Below, in pieces: positions 31,036 to 42,599 of a stretch of 64,000 bases of DNA. The position numbers were made by a program, and so were the translations under genes. Below the pieces are notes generated by a model that saw only the letters and a list, made by a program, of their open reading frames with translations, made no database searches and was not told where the DNA came from. Within the stretch, counting starts at the first letter, position 1. Each line of letters starts with the position of its first letter. Source of the DNA: Protula sp. h YS-2021 (Eukaryota; Annelida; Polychaeta; Sabellida; Serpulidae); contig OX457033.1 of the NCBI GenBank assembly GCA_949752745.1, forward strand, positions 18,391,907-18,455,906, written 5' to 3'.

Positions 31036-31069
31036 CTTCCTGTTTTTGAACCCCCCCTTTCCCCCTACT

Positions 31070-31075
31070 GTGAGA
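31070..31075. repeat. Polinton target-site duplication, right (GTGAGA)
   Basis: Identical to 13346-13351 at the other end. Confidence 0.95.
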
Positions 31076-31235
31076 TAATCGGATACACCACGATATGCTT
31101 GCTGACGCAGTATGCAGTCACGCCCGCTCAAGACTTCAATGCACGTTATCAATCTTATCGGCCATTATGTATTAGATGAAACTGAAAGTTCACTAAAAAT
31201 GCTGTAAATATCGGCTGAAAGACAGTGACACTTAA

Positions 31236-32480
31236 ATTTGGTTATTAGACCCCAACCGGGGCTTAAGCCCCGGAGTGAGGCTTATGGATTGGGCTCTGTC
31301 CGTCTGTCTGTCGGTGTGTTCGTCTTGCTGTCTGTCCATCTGTCCGTTCGTACGTCCGTTACCACTCATTCCTCTTATATATGTAAGCCATTTAGATTGA
31401 GACTTTAGAGGACTTACTCTCATGGTCGTGGCTTGATGCACGCCAATTTTTTGGCCGTCCGATAAAAAATTAAATTTTTTGCGAATTTCTTAAGTGCTGT
31501 TGGTGCCTTCAGTGCTGTTTTAAGACATTGTTTATGCGATATCTCCAAAACAGCTTAGCAGCTTTTCACCATACCTTGCAGAGAAAAGACCATATAATGC
31601 ATATTTGCACTGAGGAGCTATTTTAATTTTGCTAAAAATCGAATTTTTGACGAATTTTTGAAATTTTTACTTACTTGTTTTGTAACTGTTTTGGACTTGA
31701 TTCACGCGATATCTTTAAAAAATGCCATCACATCTTCATCAAACCTTTCAGAAAGAAAGATCGTACAGTTATAACCATCAGTAAAGGGTTATTTTTTATT
31801 TTTGTCAAAATTGAACTTTTGGTGCTTTTTTTGGTTTGTTTTCAGCTGTTTTGAACTTTGTTTACGCCATATCTCTAAAATAGTTCATCGGTTCTTCACC
31901 AAACCGTGGAATTAGAAAGTCGAGATAGTGCATATCATCACGAAGGTTGATTCTGATCAGAAACTGTATTTTGAATGATTTTTTAAAATTTCTTTTTGGT
32001 GTGTTTTTAACTTTTGGACTCTGTCCACACGGTATCTCTGAGAAGGTTAGTTCGATTTTGATCAAATTTAGCAGGAAGAAAGATCCTATAGTGTAGATGG
32101 TCAATAGAGTAGTGGATCTATCTGAGGTGACTGGTTGGGGCGGGGAGAACATGCACGTTTTTATGGTGTGTTTTTAACTTTTCGACTGTGTGTAAACGGT
32201 ATCTCAGAGACGGCTAATTCGATTTTGATCAAATCTAGCAGAAGAAAGACCCTAGAGTGTAGATGGTCACTGACGTAATGGGTCTGTCTGAGGTGACTGA
32301 TTGGGGCGGGAGTTCGGAACATACCCATTTTTGTGTCAGCAAAATCATTGGCTCCCGATCGGGGTTTTATGGGGTTTTTATACTGGGCTCTGTCCGTCTA
32401 TCTCCTTGCACTGTATCGCATAGTTTTTTAATTCTACTGATCGCCGTTTCCAGTTTGGCGCTGTGCTGTCGATGATAGCT
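31236..32480. repeat. Hairpin-headed dispersed repeat, copy 1
   Basis: It starts with GTTATTAG and a perfect 18-bp palindrome CCGGGGCTTAAGCCCCGG (31256-31273). Then come GGGCTCTGTCCGTCTGTC and about 1.1 kb of AT-rich text with internally repeated CGGTATCTCwGAGA..GGTTAATTCGATTTTGATCAAA units near 32030 and 32195. The same order occurs at 51758-52660. No protein coding seen. Confidence 0.75.
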
Positions 32481-33100
32481 TGTTATAATTGAGTTAAGTT
32501 GGTTGTTCTGTTTTCACCTCAGTATTCTGAATGGCTGATACTGGTGCGCTAGTCAAGTACTCGGTGCTGATGGACTGGAGTTATTCTGAGTATTTATTAT
32601 ATCACCCGTGTTATTTGTACTAGTAACAGCTTCAGAACTAGTACTTTATGGGTACTTTGTGTATTTTGATCATCTGGTTGAGTACTTGTAACACACTGCT
32701 GGGCCTCGGCTACTTATTGTCGGCAGTGTCGGCTTTGTGCCTGTTTTCGGAGTATCTCCGAGCAAACCTGTCAGTCAAAACTCCCTGATGCTTTACTCAA
32801 AGAAGATAAAACGTACGACTGCGCCCCTGTTCAGTTAAAGTAAGTGCAAAATCATGAATTTCTTCCGTTCGTGACAAACCAGAATCTCACGGGTTACGTT
32901 GCCCATTGACTACCGTGATGCATCAAATACGTCCCTGGAAGGACAACTCTCACCCTGCAAAACACGATTCCCAGGAACATTGTGACCAGCCAAGAGCTAG
33001 TGGATCAAGTATCAATAGGCTTTGGTCGCTAGAAAGTGGTAGCGGAAGAAACCCTACTCACCCTGCAAAACAAGTGCAAAAATATCAATAATTAAACCTT
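32481..33100. other. Intergenic DNA
   Basis: I see no gene or clear repeat apart from a short duplicated CTCACCCTGCAAAACA (around 32950 and 33058). Confidence 0.45.
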
Positions 33101-33116
33101 TCAAAAAGCTGCCAGC

Positions 33117-34330
33117 TTAAAGTGCTTGACTTTCGCTAGGTGCGGCCATCTGAGGGATACAGGACGCAGCTGTTGTAGGTGCTGCTGCTGACGCACATCC
33201 GCCGGAAGTCGAACTTACCGAGGTATCATCAACGGGTTTTGCTGGATGAATAAAATAGTCTACATTTATTGCTTGCATATAAAGGTCTGGATAGTGACAG
33301 ATACATAATATGCAATGTGCTATTTCGCACAATGTTTTTTTAAATGACAATTTAATATTACTTTTTTGAGCGACATCACAGGTCTGCCTGTTGGCCAGTA
33401 ACGATGCTACTATTTATAACTATTTTTATATCCTCTGGTTCATCGAAAATTCAGTACTAAAATACAAGAACCGGTTGTCTCTGCAGTTGACTGCTCTGAA
33501 TGTGTGTGTTGGGACTTTAGTACTTTAGATTGCATATGTCGTAAAACAAGCAAAATATCTCTCAAACTGTGTCAACAACTGAGGTTATGTTAGAAGATGG
33601 AAACCATACAGATATTCCGGGTATTATTTTCTAAAAAGCATATAACTACCTGGAGTGAGAGCAGGGCTCTCCGCAGGTATAACTGCTGCCGCCACCTGGA
33701 TTGTCACTTTCGAATTCACCACGCCAAATACAGATGGCACTCTTATGGTTGTTGGTGGCTCCACAACAACACCACTGGAGGTTACGGTCTCCTTGGAGCT
33801 TACGCGCGCATCCGGCGCCGATGTGCTTTCCGTTGAAGTCCTCCCTGAACTACTGAGTGAAGACTTTGAAGATCCAAAACTGAAGGCAAATGCCGCTGAA
33901 GACCGGCCTGTGGAGTTGAAACCGAAGGTGTTGTTGACGTACTTGTCGTCACCATGCCCCCGGTACTTGCTGATGATGTACTTGTTGTCGCCGTTCCCCC
34001 TCCGAAGCCGAAAACGCCACTTTATGATGACATACTTGTCGTTGCCCTTCCTCCGTCGAAACCAAGAACTTGTCGTTGCTGCCCGCCCCGTCTCCGCAGC
34101 CGAACCCGCCACTTGTTGATCACGCTCCCGCCGTCCTCTCATTAAAACTGAAGCCCATGCTAGGTCCCCGCCTCCACCTAAGCTTAACTACTTGATCCAA
34201 AACTCCTGAGCTACTCAGGCCTGAGTCGAAGGCAAAGCTTGCTGTGGTACAAGCCGAAGCCTTTGCATTTTGGTAGGAGCCTAAAGCCTTCATGTCGCCG
34301 TCTTTGTCCAAGCCGAAGGCGGAAACAGAT
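33117..34330 (-). pseudogene. FG-nucleoporin-like gene remnant
   Basis: Read on the minus strand, short stretches in shifting frames are Ser/Thr/Gly-rich with FG-type repeats: SAFGLDKDGD and SFAFDSGLSSSG near 34.2 kb, VFGFGGGTATTSTSSAS and TFGFNSTG near 33.95 kb, SAAFAFSFGSSKSSLSSS near 33.88 kb, and a Ser/Ala/Thr block near 33.15-33.24 kb. This is the composition of phenylalanine-glycine nucleoporins. Frames are broken repeatedly, so I call a decayed gene or poorly resolved exons. Together with the FG exon at 12.1 kb it may be one Nup214-like locus split by insertions. Confidence 0.4.
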
Positions 34331-34439
34331 GATAACTTAGTGGACTGGCTGGAGGTGGATGTGAATTAAGCTGAAGCCTGGCCGGAAGTCACGAGCCTTT
34401 CCCTTGAAATGGTGTCTTGTCTATTCCACTTTCCGCGCA

Positions 34440-36121
34440 TTCGTCGTCGGATGGTACTGTGCGCGGGCCTGAATCCCAGTAACTTAAGACTTAGAATACA
34501 TCGCCTTGAATGCGGTATTCTTCTTCTACCACCATTTGTAGATATACCGTTTTGTAGATCAATTTTGAAAACTTCTGTCTTTCTGCCAAATTGGATAGCA
34601 TATTTTCTATTGTGGGAAGGGGATAGGAGTCAATGTGTAGTTGTGGATTCACTGTAACCTTGAAATCGCCGCAAATTCGAACTGATCCATCTTGCTTCGG
34701 GATAGGGACAATTAGAGCTGTCCAATCACTCCATTCAATCGGTGTTGGGATGCCGTTCTTCACCATATTGTTCAGTTCTGTATTCACTCATTCTCTTTAA
34801 GCAAACGGAACTTGTCGCGGCTTGCAGAAGACGGGGACTGCGTCCGACTTGAGATAGAGTTTCGCCGTTATTCCCTTGAGTGTACCAAGATCGCCTTCGA
34901 AACACTCGGAATAATTTTTCAAAATCTGGTCCAACTTCTTTTTTTTTTGACTGACCTTTTTCATGGACTTGACATCTTGCCAATCTAGCTTAATATGACG
35001 TAGCCAATCTCTTCCAAACAAGGGTGGATCTCTCCTCTGCAGAATATACAACCTTAGTCGCTGCTCCTGCCCTTTATACTGGACCCTAGCATTGACATAA
35101 CCTTCTGGTTTTACATACTCACGAGTGTAGGTTCGCAGCATCACGTTGGTCTTTCTTAGAAGAGCTTTACCAAGGTATTTCTTTCAATCACGTTTTGACA
35201 TGACCGAAAGCACCGAGCCCGTATCTAGCTCTATTTTAACAGCTGTTCCATTCAATTTCGGGCAAACAGTAATGGCGTCACGTCTACTTGTCCTTCTCCT
35301 GTTTATGCCTTAACTAACTTCTGTAAAATTCTTCGCCTTAAGTATTGCTGTATTCGCTTTCTTCTTCATCTTCCGTGGTCAATTCATTTTCTTTAGCATT
35401 GAAAACTTTCTTCTTACCCTTGTGCGTAGGCTTCTTTGGACGTTTATTATCTGCAGACTGCTTGCTTTGTTTCTTCACGTTGCATCTGCATTTGATGTGA
35501 CCTTTTCTTCCGCACTCTGGCATTTTTCTTCTTTGAACCTACATTCACAGCAAAACACTGACCTCCTGTCTTCAGCTGAATGACAGACGCATTCACACTG
35601 GTTGTCGTTCCTTGGTTCTTCGAAACATCTCTTACCGCCATCTCCATTGCAATCGCTAGTTTCTTAGATTTCTTGAAGTTCACATTCTTCTCTGACAGTA
35701 ACCTCTTCAGAGTTTTTTCACTTCTTGTAACAAACACTATCTGGTTGTGTAGATGTTCTGCCAAACGATCGTTAAATCCGCAATGTTCTGATAACTTCTG
35801 CAGTATCCCAATATACTCGGTAACCGACTCACCAGTATATTGCTGTCTCTTGTAAGATCTATATCTCTCAGGAAGGACATTAAGCTTTGGACTAAGTTGC
35901 TACTACTGCAGCAAGGATCCGAGTTGGTCAAACGTCCGGGTAGACGGCTTGACTGGGGAACAAGGCTGTGAAAAAGCGCGTAGGTCTTACCACCAATCAA
36001 ACTTAGTGTAACCGCAACCTTTTTCGTTGGCGATGAAATACTGCTCCAGACGCTCTTTGTACAACTTCCAACTACCCTCGGGCTCATCAAAAGGTCCCAG
36101 CCTCCCAATCAAAGTAGCCAT
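34440..36121 (-). pseudogene. Ty3/Gypsy gag-protease-RT fragment
   Basis: Minus strand. Gag starts at ATG 36121 (MATLIGRLGPFDEPEG), and later frames give a lysine-rich zinc-knuckle area (35.4-35.6 kb), a post-protease FGRDWLRHIKLDW segment (35.0 kb), CKPRQVPFA, then RT with ELNNMVKNGIPTPIEWSDW, RICGDFKVTVNP and YPLPTIENML. It ends in RT palm near 34.49 kb. Many frame changes. It is a different lineage from the element at 45.6-50.4 kb. No LTR seen. Confidence 0.8.
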
Positions 36122-36124
36122 GGT

Positions 36125-37050
36125 CAACACTCGCAGATCAGATTTTGACGTTAATAGAAACGACAACAGGTCATCACCATCACCATATCAACAGAGGAGA
36201 ATGAGGAACATAAAAACGCAATTTACTCGTCGCCAATTGTTGTGCACTACGGCATTTCAAGGAAAGAACTCCGAACTTTATTTACAAGCGGAAGTCAAAC
36301 TATACACCGAACAGATGTGACCATAACTTAACACCTGCCGCCTTTGCGCAAATTATTTATAAACAACAGTGAGGCTTATTCTAATGCGTCTGTAATTAAG
36401 CTGAAGCCGCAGGATATATTTGAAATTAACAGCATTGATATTCCACACTGATATCATATGTTCAGTTAATATCCATATCCTGTAAGTATTTTGTATAGTG
36501 ACATCACACCAGTTAGTGTAATGTTTACCTTGACACAACATTTATTCAACCAAACTTGTATTATCGCTAAAGCACAAATACAACAAGCCAATTCACACTT
36601 TCGGGCCTTTCCGGTGGAGGCGTTGTTTCGACTGCAATTATTTTTGGGTAAATTATAAAGAAATGATAATGGAAAACATCAAAGTTCTAATTTTCTTTCA
36701 ACATGCATAATTTCAAATAATTGCCAGTTTTTTTTCTATCATTTCTATATATCCTTATCCCACCTGAATTCAGCCGAAAAGCAAAAACTTTTCGGCATAA
36801 GTCGGATTGATTTTGGCTTATTAATTCCTGAACCACAATGACAATTCCTGGTAGAACATAAAAACGCAAAGAACGAAACAAAAGCAGTGCTGAGGTAAAT
36901 ATGTTGCTATGTAATACGTGCGTAACAAGTTTTTGAAAACTGAAAAAAAAACACAAGCAGAACTAGGCCAAAAATGGGGAATCCCGCTGTTGTTGTTTTT
37001 TTTTAGATCAGTATAGCAAAAAGTTCAGTAGAAAGATCCCACTTTTGTAT
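36125..37050. other. AT-rich intergenic DNA
   Basis: No gene recognised. Contains only short homopolymer runs. Confidence 0.5.
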
Positions 37051-37057
37051 TTTTGAG

Positions 37058-37084
37058 CCCAGCTTACGTTACACGTAAGCTGGG
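37058..37084. repeat. Perfect 11-bp-arm hairpin heading a repeat array
   Basis: CCCAGCTTACG and CGTAAGCTGGG pair around a TTACA loop. It is followed by a CCGTTAGTTAGTTAGTTAG tract and then the tandem array to 38.29 kb. Confidence 0.9.
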
Positions 37085-37139
37085 GGTATTCCTATCGGTC
37101 TGCGGGTGGCGTCCGTTAGTTAGTTAGTTAGTTTGCTTT

Positions 37140-38290
37140 CAATCTTTGTTTCAAAATGCATCCCCTCCTAAAATTTTGATCCGATGTCATTTATTTTTGG
37201 TGTGAGGCAATCCCTAAGGGGTCGCGCATACGGCTTGTGCTTTTCTAGTCGATCGGGTGATTTTTGAATTTTCGGGGAATTTTTGAAGAAAAAATTTTAA
37301 AATGTATCTCCTACATTTTTGATCCGATGTCATTTATTTTTAGTATGAGGCACCCTTAAAGGGTCATAGATACGGCTTTTGCTTTTTTAGTCGATCGGAC
37401 AATTTTTGTATTTTTGGGGAATTTTTAAAGTAAAAATTTTAAAAATAATTCAAAATGCATCTACTCCTACAATTTTAATTCGATGTCAGTCATTTTTGGT
37501 GTGAGGTATCCCTAAGCAATCGTACATACGGCTTGTGCTTTTATAGTCGATCGAGTGATTTTTTTATTTTTTGGGAATTTTTGAAGAAAATATTCTGAAA
37601 TGTGTCTCCTCCTACATTTTCTTTTCGGTATGAGGCACCTTAAGGGGTCGTGCATGCGGCTTGTGTGCTTTTTAGTCGATCGGACTTTTTTTTTGTATTT
37701 TTAGTTAGTGTTTGAAAGAAAACTTCAAAATGCATTTCTCCCTACAGTTTTAAACCGATTCTTTTGGGGTGGGGGCTCGAGGCATCCCTAAGGGGTTGAG
37801 CATACGACTTGCGCTTTTTTAGTCAATCCGACAAGTTCTGTATTTTTAGGAAATTTTTGAAGAAAAACTTTAAAATGCATTTCTTCCTACAGTTTTTATC
37901 CGATTTCATTTATTTTTGATATGAGGCATCCTTAGGTGAGTCGGGCATACGGCCTGTGCTATTTGACTCGACTTGGGAACTATTGATGTCGGGGGGAATT
38001 TTTGATGAAAATACCTCAAAATGCATCTTCTCCTGCAGTTTTGATCAGACATCATTTATTTTTGGGGCTGATGAATGCTTAGGGTGTCGTGAATACGGCC
38101 TGTGCTTGTCGAGTCGATCAGGGAATTTTTTAAGACAAAAATTCAAAATGCATTTTCTCTACAGTTTTTATCAGATTTCATTTATTTTTGATATGAGCCG
38201 TCTCTAGGGGGGTCATGCATGCGGTTTGTGCTTTTTGAGTGAATTGGAAAACTTGATTTTTTCGGAATTTTTGAAAAAAAATTAAATGAA
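37140..38290. repeat. Tandem array of roughly 150-bp units
   Basis: About seven or eight diverged units share the order CTCCTACAxTTTTGATCCGA, TGTCATTTATTTTTGG, GAGGCATCCCTAAGGGGTCG, CATACGGCTTGTGCTTTT and AGTCGATCGG, ending in GGAATTTTTGAAGAAAA. A related, shorter array lies at 53.1-53.5 kb. Confidence 0.8.
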
Positions 38291-39282
38291 TCTCTGCAAG
38301 TTAAGGTCCGAAATGTGAACCGCATCGACAGAAGATAAATATGCGAACTGGTCCACAATAAACACCGCGCATCAACGCAAGTTAAATAAACATGCGCACT
38401 GGTCCGAAAAAAGAACCATGCATCGAGGCAAGTTGAATAGGCAGTTGTCCGAAGAAAGAACCATGAATCGACGCAAGTTGACTAGACGTAAGAGTCGGAC
38501 TTCAACGCAACCTAAAGAAACAGGTACACTGGTCCGAAATGCGAACTGGATATCAACGCAAATTTAACAAAACATGCACACTGATTCGAATTGCGAACCG
38601 CACATCAGCGCAAGTTAAATAAACATTTGCACTGGTCCAGATAAGTACCAAGCATCAACACAAGTTAAATAAATATTTGCACTGGTCCAAAATGCGAACT
38701 ACGCATTAACGCAAGTTAAAGAAACATTGCGCACTGGTCCGAAATGCGAACCGCACATCAGCACAAGCTAAAAAAGTAAGCAATATGGACCAAAATAAGC
38801 ACCATGCATCAACGCAACTTAATAACATGCGCACTATTCAAAATAAGAACTGTGCATCAACGCAACTTAAATAAACATGCGCACTGGTCCAGAATAAGAA
38901 CCGCGTATCAACTCAAGTTAAAGAAATATGCGCATTGGCCTGAAATAAGAACCGCGCATCGACGCACGTTAATTAAACATACGCAGTGATTGAAAATACG
39001 AACCACTCGCCAACACAAGTTAAATAAACATTTGCACTGGTCCGAAAATAAGCACCGCGCATCAACGCAAGTTAAATAAACATGCGCATTGGTCCGAAAT
39101 TCGAACCGCGCATCAACGCAAGTTAAATAAACATGTGCAGTGGTTCGAAATGCGAACCACGCGCCAACGCAAGTTTAATAAACATTTACACTGGTCCGAA
39201 AATAAGCACTGCGCATCAACGCAAGTTAAATAAACATGCGCATTGGTCCGAAATTCGAACTGTTCATCAACTCAAGTTGAAC

Positions 39283-39790
39283 TAGAGCCTTATTTCGCTA
39301 GCGAAATGTTAAACACTGGACAAAAATTAAATGCAAAAATACTTCCTTCAATGGGTTATTTCTTGAATAATATATTGCAAACAACACAGCTTGAATACGT
39401 CTTATAAGCCGAGTAGTGTTTGGTTTTTGTTGGCTTAAGGTTTTATTGAGTGAGCAGGGATACGCCGTGTTATCAGTTTACGCAGTGAGAACTCGCACAA
39501 AACTGAGCAACTGTTGTGTGATGCACGTTAAATGCACTGCATTTACTTGCAAAAATACTCTTTTCACATGGCTTTTTAACAAAGAAAACGTAATCGAAGA
39601 CGGAAATAAAAAGTGACATGCACATGTTCAGATCAAGTTCTTCAGAAGTCCCAAGTTTCATGGTCCTAGGGCCCATAGTTTCAGAGAAGAAGACACAACA
39701 AATCGGAAAAGTGTCAAGAAGAAAAAAGGACGAACGGCTGCTCGCACAAATTCATATATAACTCTTGCAAGCCAAAGGCTTGTCAAGTGT
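39283..39790. repeat. Higher-order spacer 1 inside the satellite
   Basis: Begins ACTAGAGCCTTATTTCGC with the perfect palindrome ATTTCGCTAGCGAAAT (39292-39307) and ends near CAAGTGTTAAACATATGCAC. The same text recurs at 40942-41470, about 1.66 kb away. Confidence 0.8.
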
Positions 39791-40941
39791 TAAACATATG
39801 CACAGTTCCAATAAACACCATGCATTAAAGCAAGTTAATAAACATGCAAACTGGTCAGAAATGCGAACCGTGCATCAAAGCAGCCTGAGGAAACTTGTGC
39901 ACTTGTCCAAGATAAGTACCGCTCATCAACGGAAGTAAAATAAACCTGCGCACTGTTCCGAAATGCGAACCGGATATCAATTGAAATTAAATAAACATGC
40001 ATACTAATCCGAATTGCGAACCGCACATCAGCGCAAGTTAAACATTTGCACTGGTCCAAAATAAGTACCGAGCATCAACACAAGTTAAATAAATATTTGC
40101 ACTGGTCAAAAATGCGAACTAGGCATCAACACAAGTTAACTAAACATGCGCACTGGTGGAAAATGCGAACCGCTCATCAACGCAAGATAAACAAACACAC
40201 TGGTCAGAAATGGAAACCGCGCATTAACGCAAGCTAAAAAACATGCGCACTGGACCGAAATGCGAACCGCACATCAACACAAGCTAAATAAGTAAGCACA
40301 CTGGACCAAAAGTAAGCACCATGCATCAACGCAACTTAAATAAACATGCGCGCTATTCAAAATAAGAACTGCGCATCAACGCAACTTAAATAAACATGCG
40401 CACTGGTCCAGAATAAGAACCTCGCATCAACTCTAGTTAAATAAACATGCGCATGGGCCTGAAATAAGAGCCGCGCATCGACGCACGTTAAGTAAACATT
40501 TGCACTGGTCCGTAAATAACCACCGCGCATCAACGCAAGGTAAAAAAACATGCGCAGTGGTTCGAAATGTGAACTACGCGCCAACGCAGGTTAAATAAAC
40601 ATTAGCACTAGTCTGAAAGTAAGCACCGCGCATCAACGCAAGTTAAATAAACATGCGCACTGGTCCGAAATGGGAACCACGCGCCAACGTAAGTTAAATA
40701 AACATTTGTACTGGTCCAAAATAAGCACCGCGCATCAAAGCAAATTAAATAAACATGCGCACTGATCCGACATTCGAACTGCTCATCAACGCAAGTCGAA
40801 TAAACATATGCAGTGGTCCAAAATGCAAACAGCGTAGCATCAGAAGTTAAATAAGCATATCACACGTCCAATAAACATTGTACAACGCAAGTTGAATAAA
40901 CATGCGCACTGGTCCAAAATGCAAACCGCGCACCAGCTCAA

Positions 40942-41470
40942 GTTAAACTAGAACCTTATTTCGCCAGCAAAATGTTAAACGCTTAACAAAAATTAAAACG
41001 CAAAAATACATCCTTCAATGGATTATTTCTTGAATAATATATTGCAAACAACACAGCTTGAATACGCCTAAAAGTCGAGTAGTGTTTGCTTTTTGTTGAC
41101 TTAAGGTTTGATTGGCTGATCAGGCATACGATGTGTTATCTGTTTACGCAGTGAGAGCTCGCACAGAGCTTAGCAACTGTGTCATGTTCTGTGCTCTACA
41201 GCAAATGCTTCGCATTTACTTGCAAAAATACAATCTTTCCACATGGCGTTTAAACAAAGAAAACGAAATCGAAGACGAAAATAACAAATGACATGCACAT
41301 GTTCAGATCAAGTTCTGCATAAGTCCCAAGTTTTTTAATGGTCCTAGGGCCCTTAGTGTCAGGGAAGACGACACAACAAATCGGAAAAGTGTCCAGAAGA
41401 AAAAGAGGACGAACGGCTGCTCGCACAAATTCATATAACTCTTGCAAGCCAAAGGCTTGTCAAGTGTTAA
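40942..41470. repeat. Higher-order spacer 2 inside the satellite
   Basis: Second copy of the spacer at 39283-39790, same order throughout. The head palindrome is decayed here (GCCAGCAAAA in place of GCTAGCGAAA). Confidence 0.8.
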
Positions 41471-42599
41471 TAAACATATGCACAGTTACAATAAACACCG
41501 TGCAATAACGCAAGTTAATTAAACATGCAAACTGGTCCGAAATGCGAACCGCGCATCAAGGCAACCTAAGGAAACTTGTGCACTTGTCCAAAATAAGTAC
41601 CGCTCATCAACGCAACCTAAAGAAACAGGTACACTGGTCCGAAATGCGAACCGGATATCAGCGCAAGTTAAATAAACATGCGCACTGGTCCGAAATAAGA
41701 AAAACACATCCACACAAGGTAAATAAACATGCGCACTGATCCGAAATAAGAACCACACATCAACACAAGATAAATAAACATGCGGCCTGATCCGAAATAA
41801 GAACTGCACATTAACACAAGGTAAATAAACATGCGCATTGATCCGAAATAAGAGTTGCAGATCAGCACAAGGTAAATAGACATGCGCACTGATCCGAACT
41901 AAGAACAGCACATCAACACAAGGTAAAAAGGAAAACATGGTCGCTGGTCCGAAATGAGAGCCGCGCATCAACGCAAATTAAATAAACACGCACACTGATT
42001 CGAATTGCAAACCGCACATCAGCGCAAGTTAAATAAACATGCGCACTGGTCCGAAATAAGAACCGCACATCAACAAAAGGTAAATAAACATGCGCACTGA
42101 TCCGAAATAAGAACTGCACATCAACACAAGGTAAATAAACATGCGCATTGATCCGAAATAAGAGTTGCAGATCAGCACAAGGTAAATAGACATGCGCACT
42201 AATCTGAAATAAGAACCGCACAGCAACACAAGGTGAAAAGGAAAATATGGTCGCTGGTCCGAAATGAGAGCAGCGCATCAACGCAAATTACATAAACACG
42301 CGCTCTTGTCTGAATAAGAACCACGCATCGAGGCAAGTTACAAAATATGCGCACTGGTCTGAAATGAGAGCGTTTTTTGAAGGTATCTATGGCAGAATAT
42401 CCAGTTTACCAGAGATAGTTTCCCATTTTTCTTGGAAAGAAATCTTTGTATGCATTTATTGATCTATGTTGTGCTCCGGTGCTAAATTAATTATTGAGCT
42501 AGCTGTTTGCCATCTCATCTTTTGAAGCCCATTTTCTTAGGAAATTCCCTGGCTCATGCACGCTGGAATTGGTCTTATTTCTTTTCGTAAGCTGAGACT

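Larger units (their letters stand above)
13352..31069. mobile_element. Maverick/Polinton (adintovirus-like) element, 17.7 kb
   Basis: The boundaries are fixed by terminal inverted repeats starting AGTAGGGG/ending CCCCTACT and a 6-bp target duplication. Content matches the Polinton/adintovirus core: protein-primed PolB, A32/FtsK-type packaging ATPase, adenain-like cysteine protease, double jelly-roll major capsid, penton-like minor capsid and pVI/pX-like small proteins. Length is within the usual 15-20 kb. The rightward virion block and leftward replication block converge near 23.9 kb. No RVE integrase is visible. PolB, ATPase, penton and major capsid are broken by stops and frame changes, so this copy cannot be functional on its own. 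Confidence 0.95.
30421..31069 (-). repeat. Right terminal inverted repeat
   Basis: Inverse of the left end: terminal CCCCTACT, CRE-like sites, 11-bp array, GCAGCC/GGGCAGC units, GAGAGAGAGCTCTC block, and the inner CTCATGCATACAC edge at 30420-30480. It is about 0.65 kb against about 2.8 kb on the left. Confidence 0.85.
38300..42360. repeat. Roughly 51-bp satellite array
   Basis: Dozens of units of the form GCATCAACGCAAGTTAAATA, AACATGCGCACTGGTCCGAA and ATGCGAACCGC. The usual length is 51 bp (for example 39061-39111), with diverged and deleted copies. Because 51 is divisible by three, long fortuitous minus-strand ORFs with a 17-residue repeat run through it; they are not genes. Two non-satellite spacers interrupt it. 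Confidence 0.9.

Noticed and set aside
30723..31441. Minus-strand short ORFs in right TIR and adjacent hairpin repeat
   Set aside because: Composed of TIR repeat units or CCGTCTGTC runs; no protein-like character.
33655..34119. Plus-strand 154-codon ORF
   Set aside because: Lies antisense to the FG-repeat region; no motif, and the FG reading on the minus strand is more natural.
41519..42281. Long minus-strand ORFs (150 and 122 codons) with HVYLPCVDVQFLF-type repeats
   Set aside because: They are the 51-bp satellite read in frame; period divisible by three keeps them open. No start context, domain or flanking gene structure.
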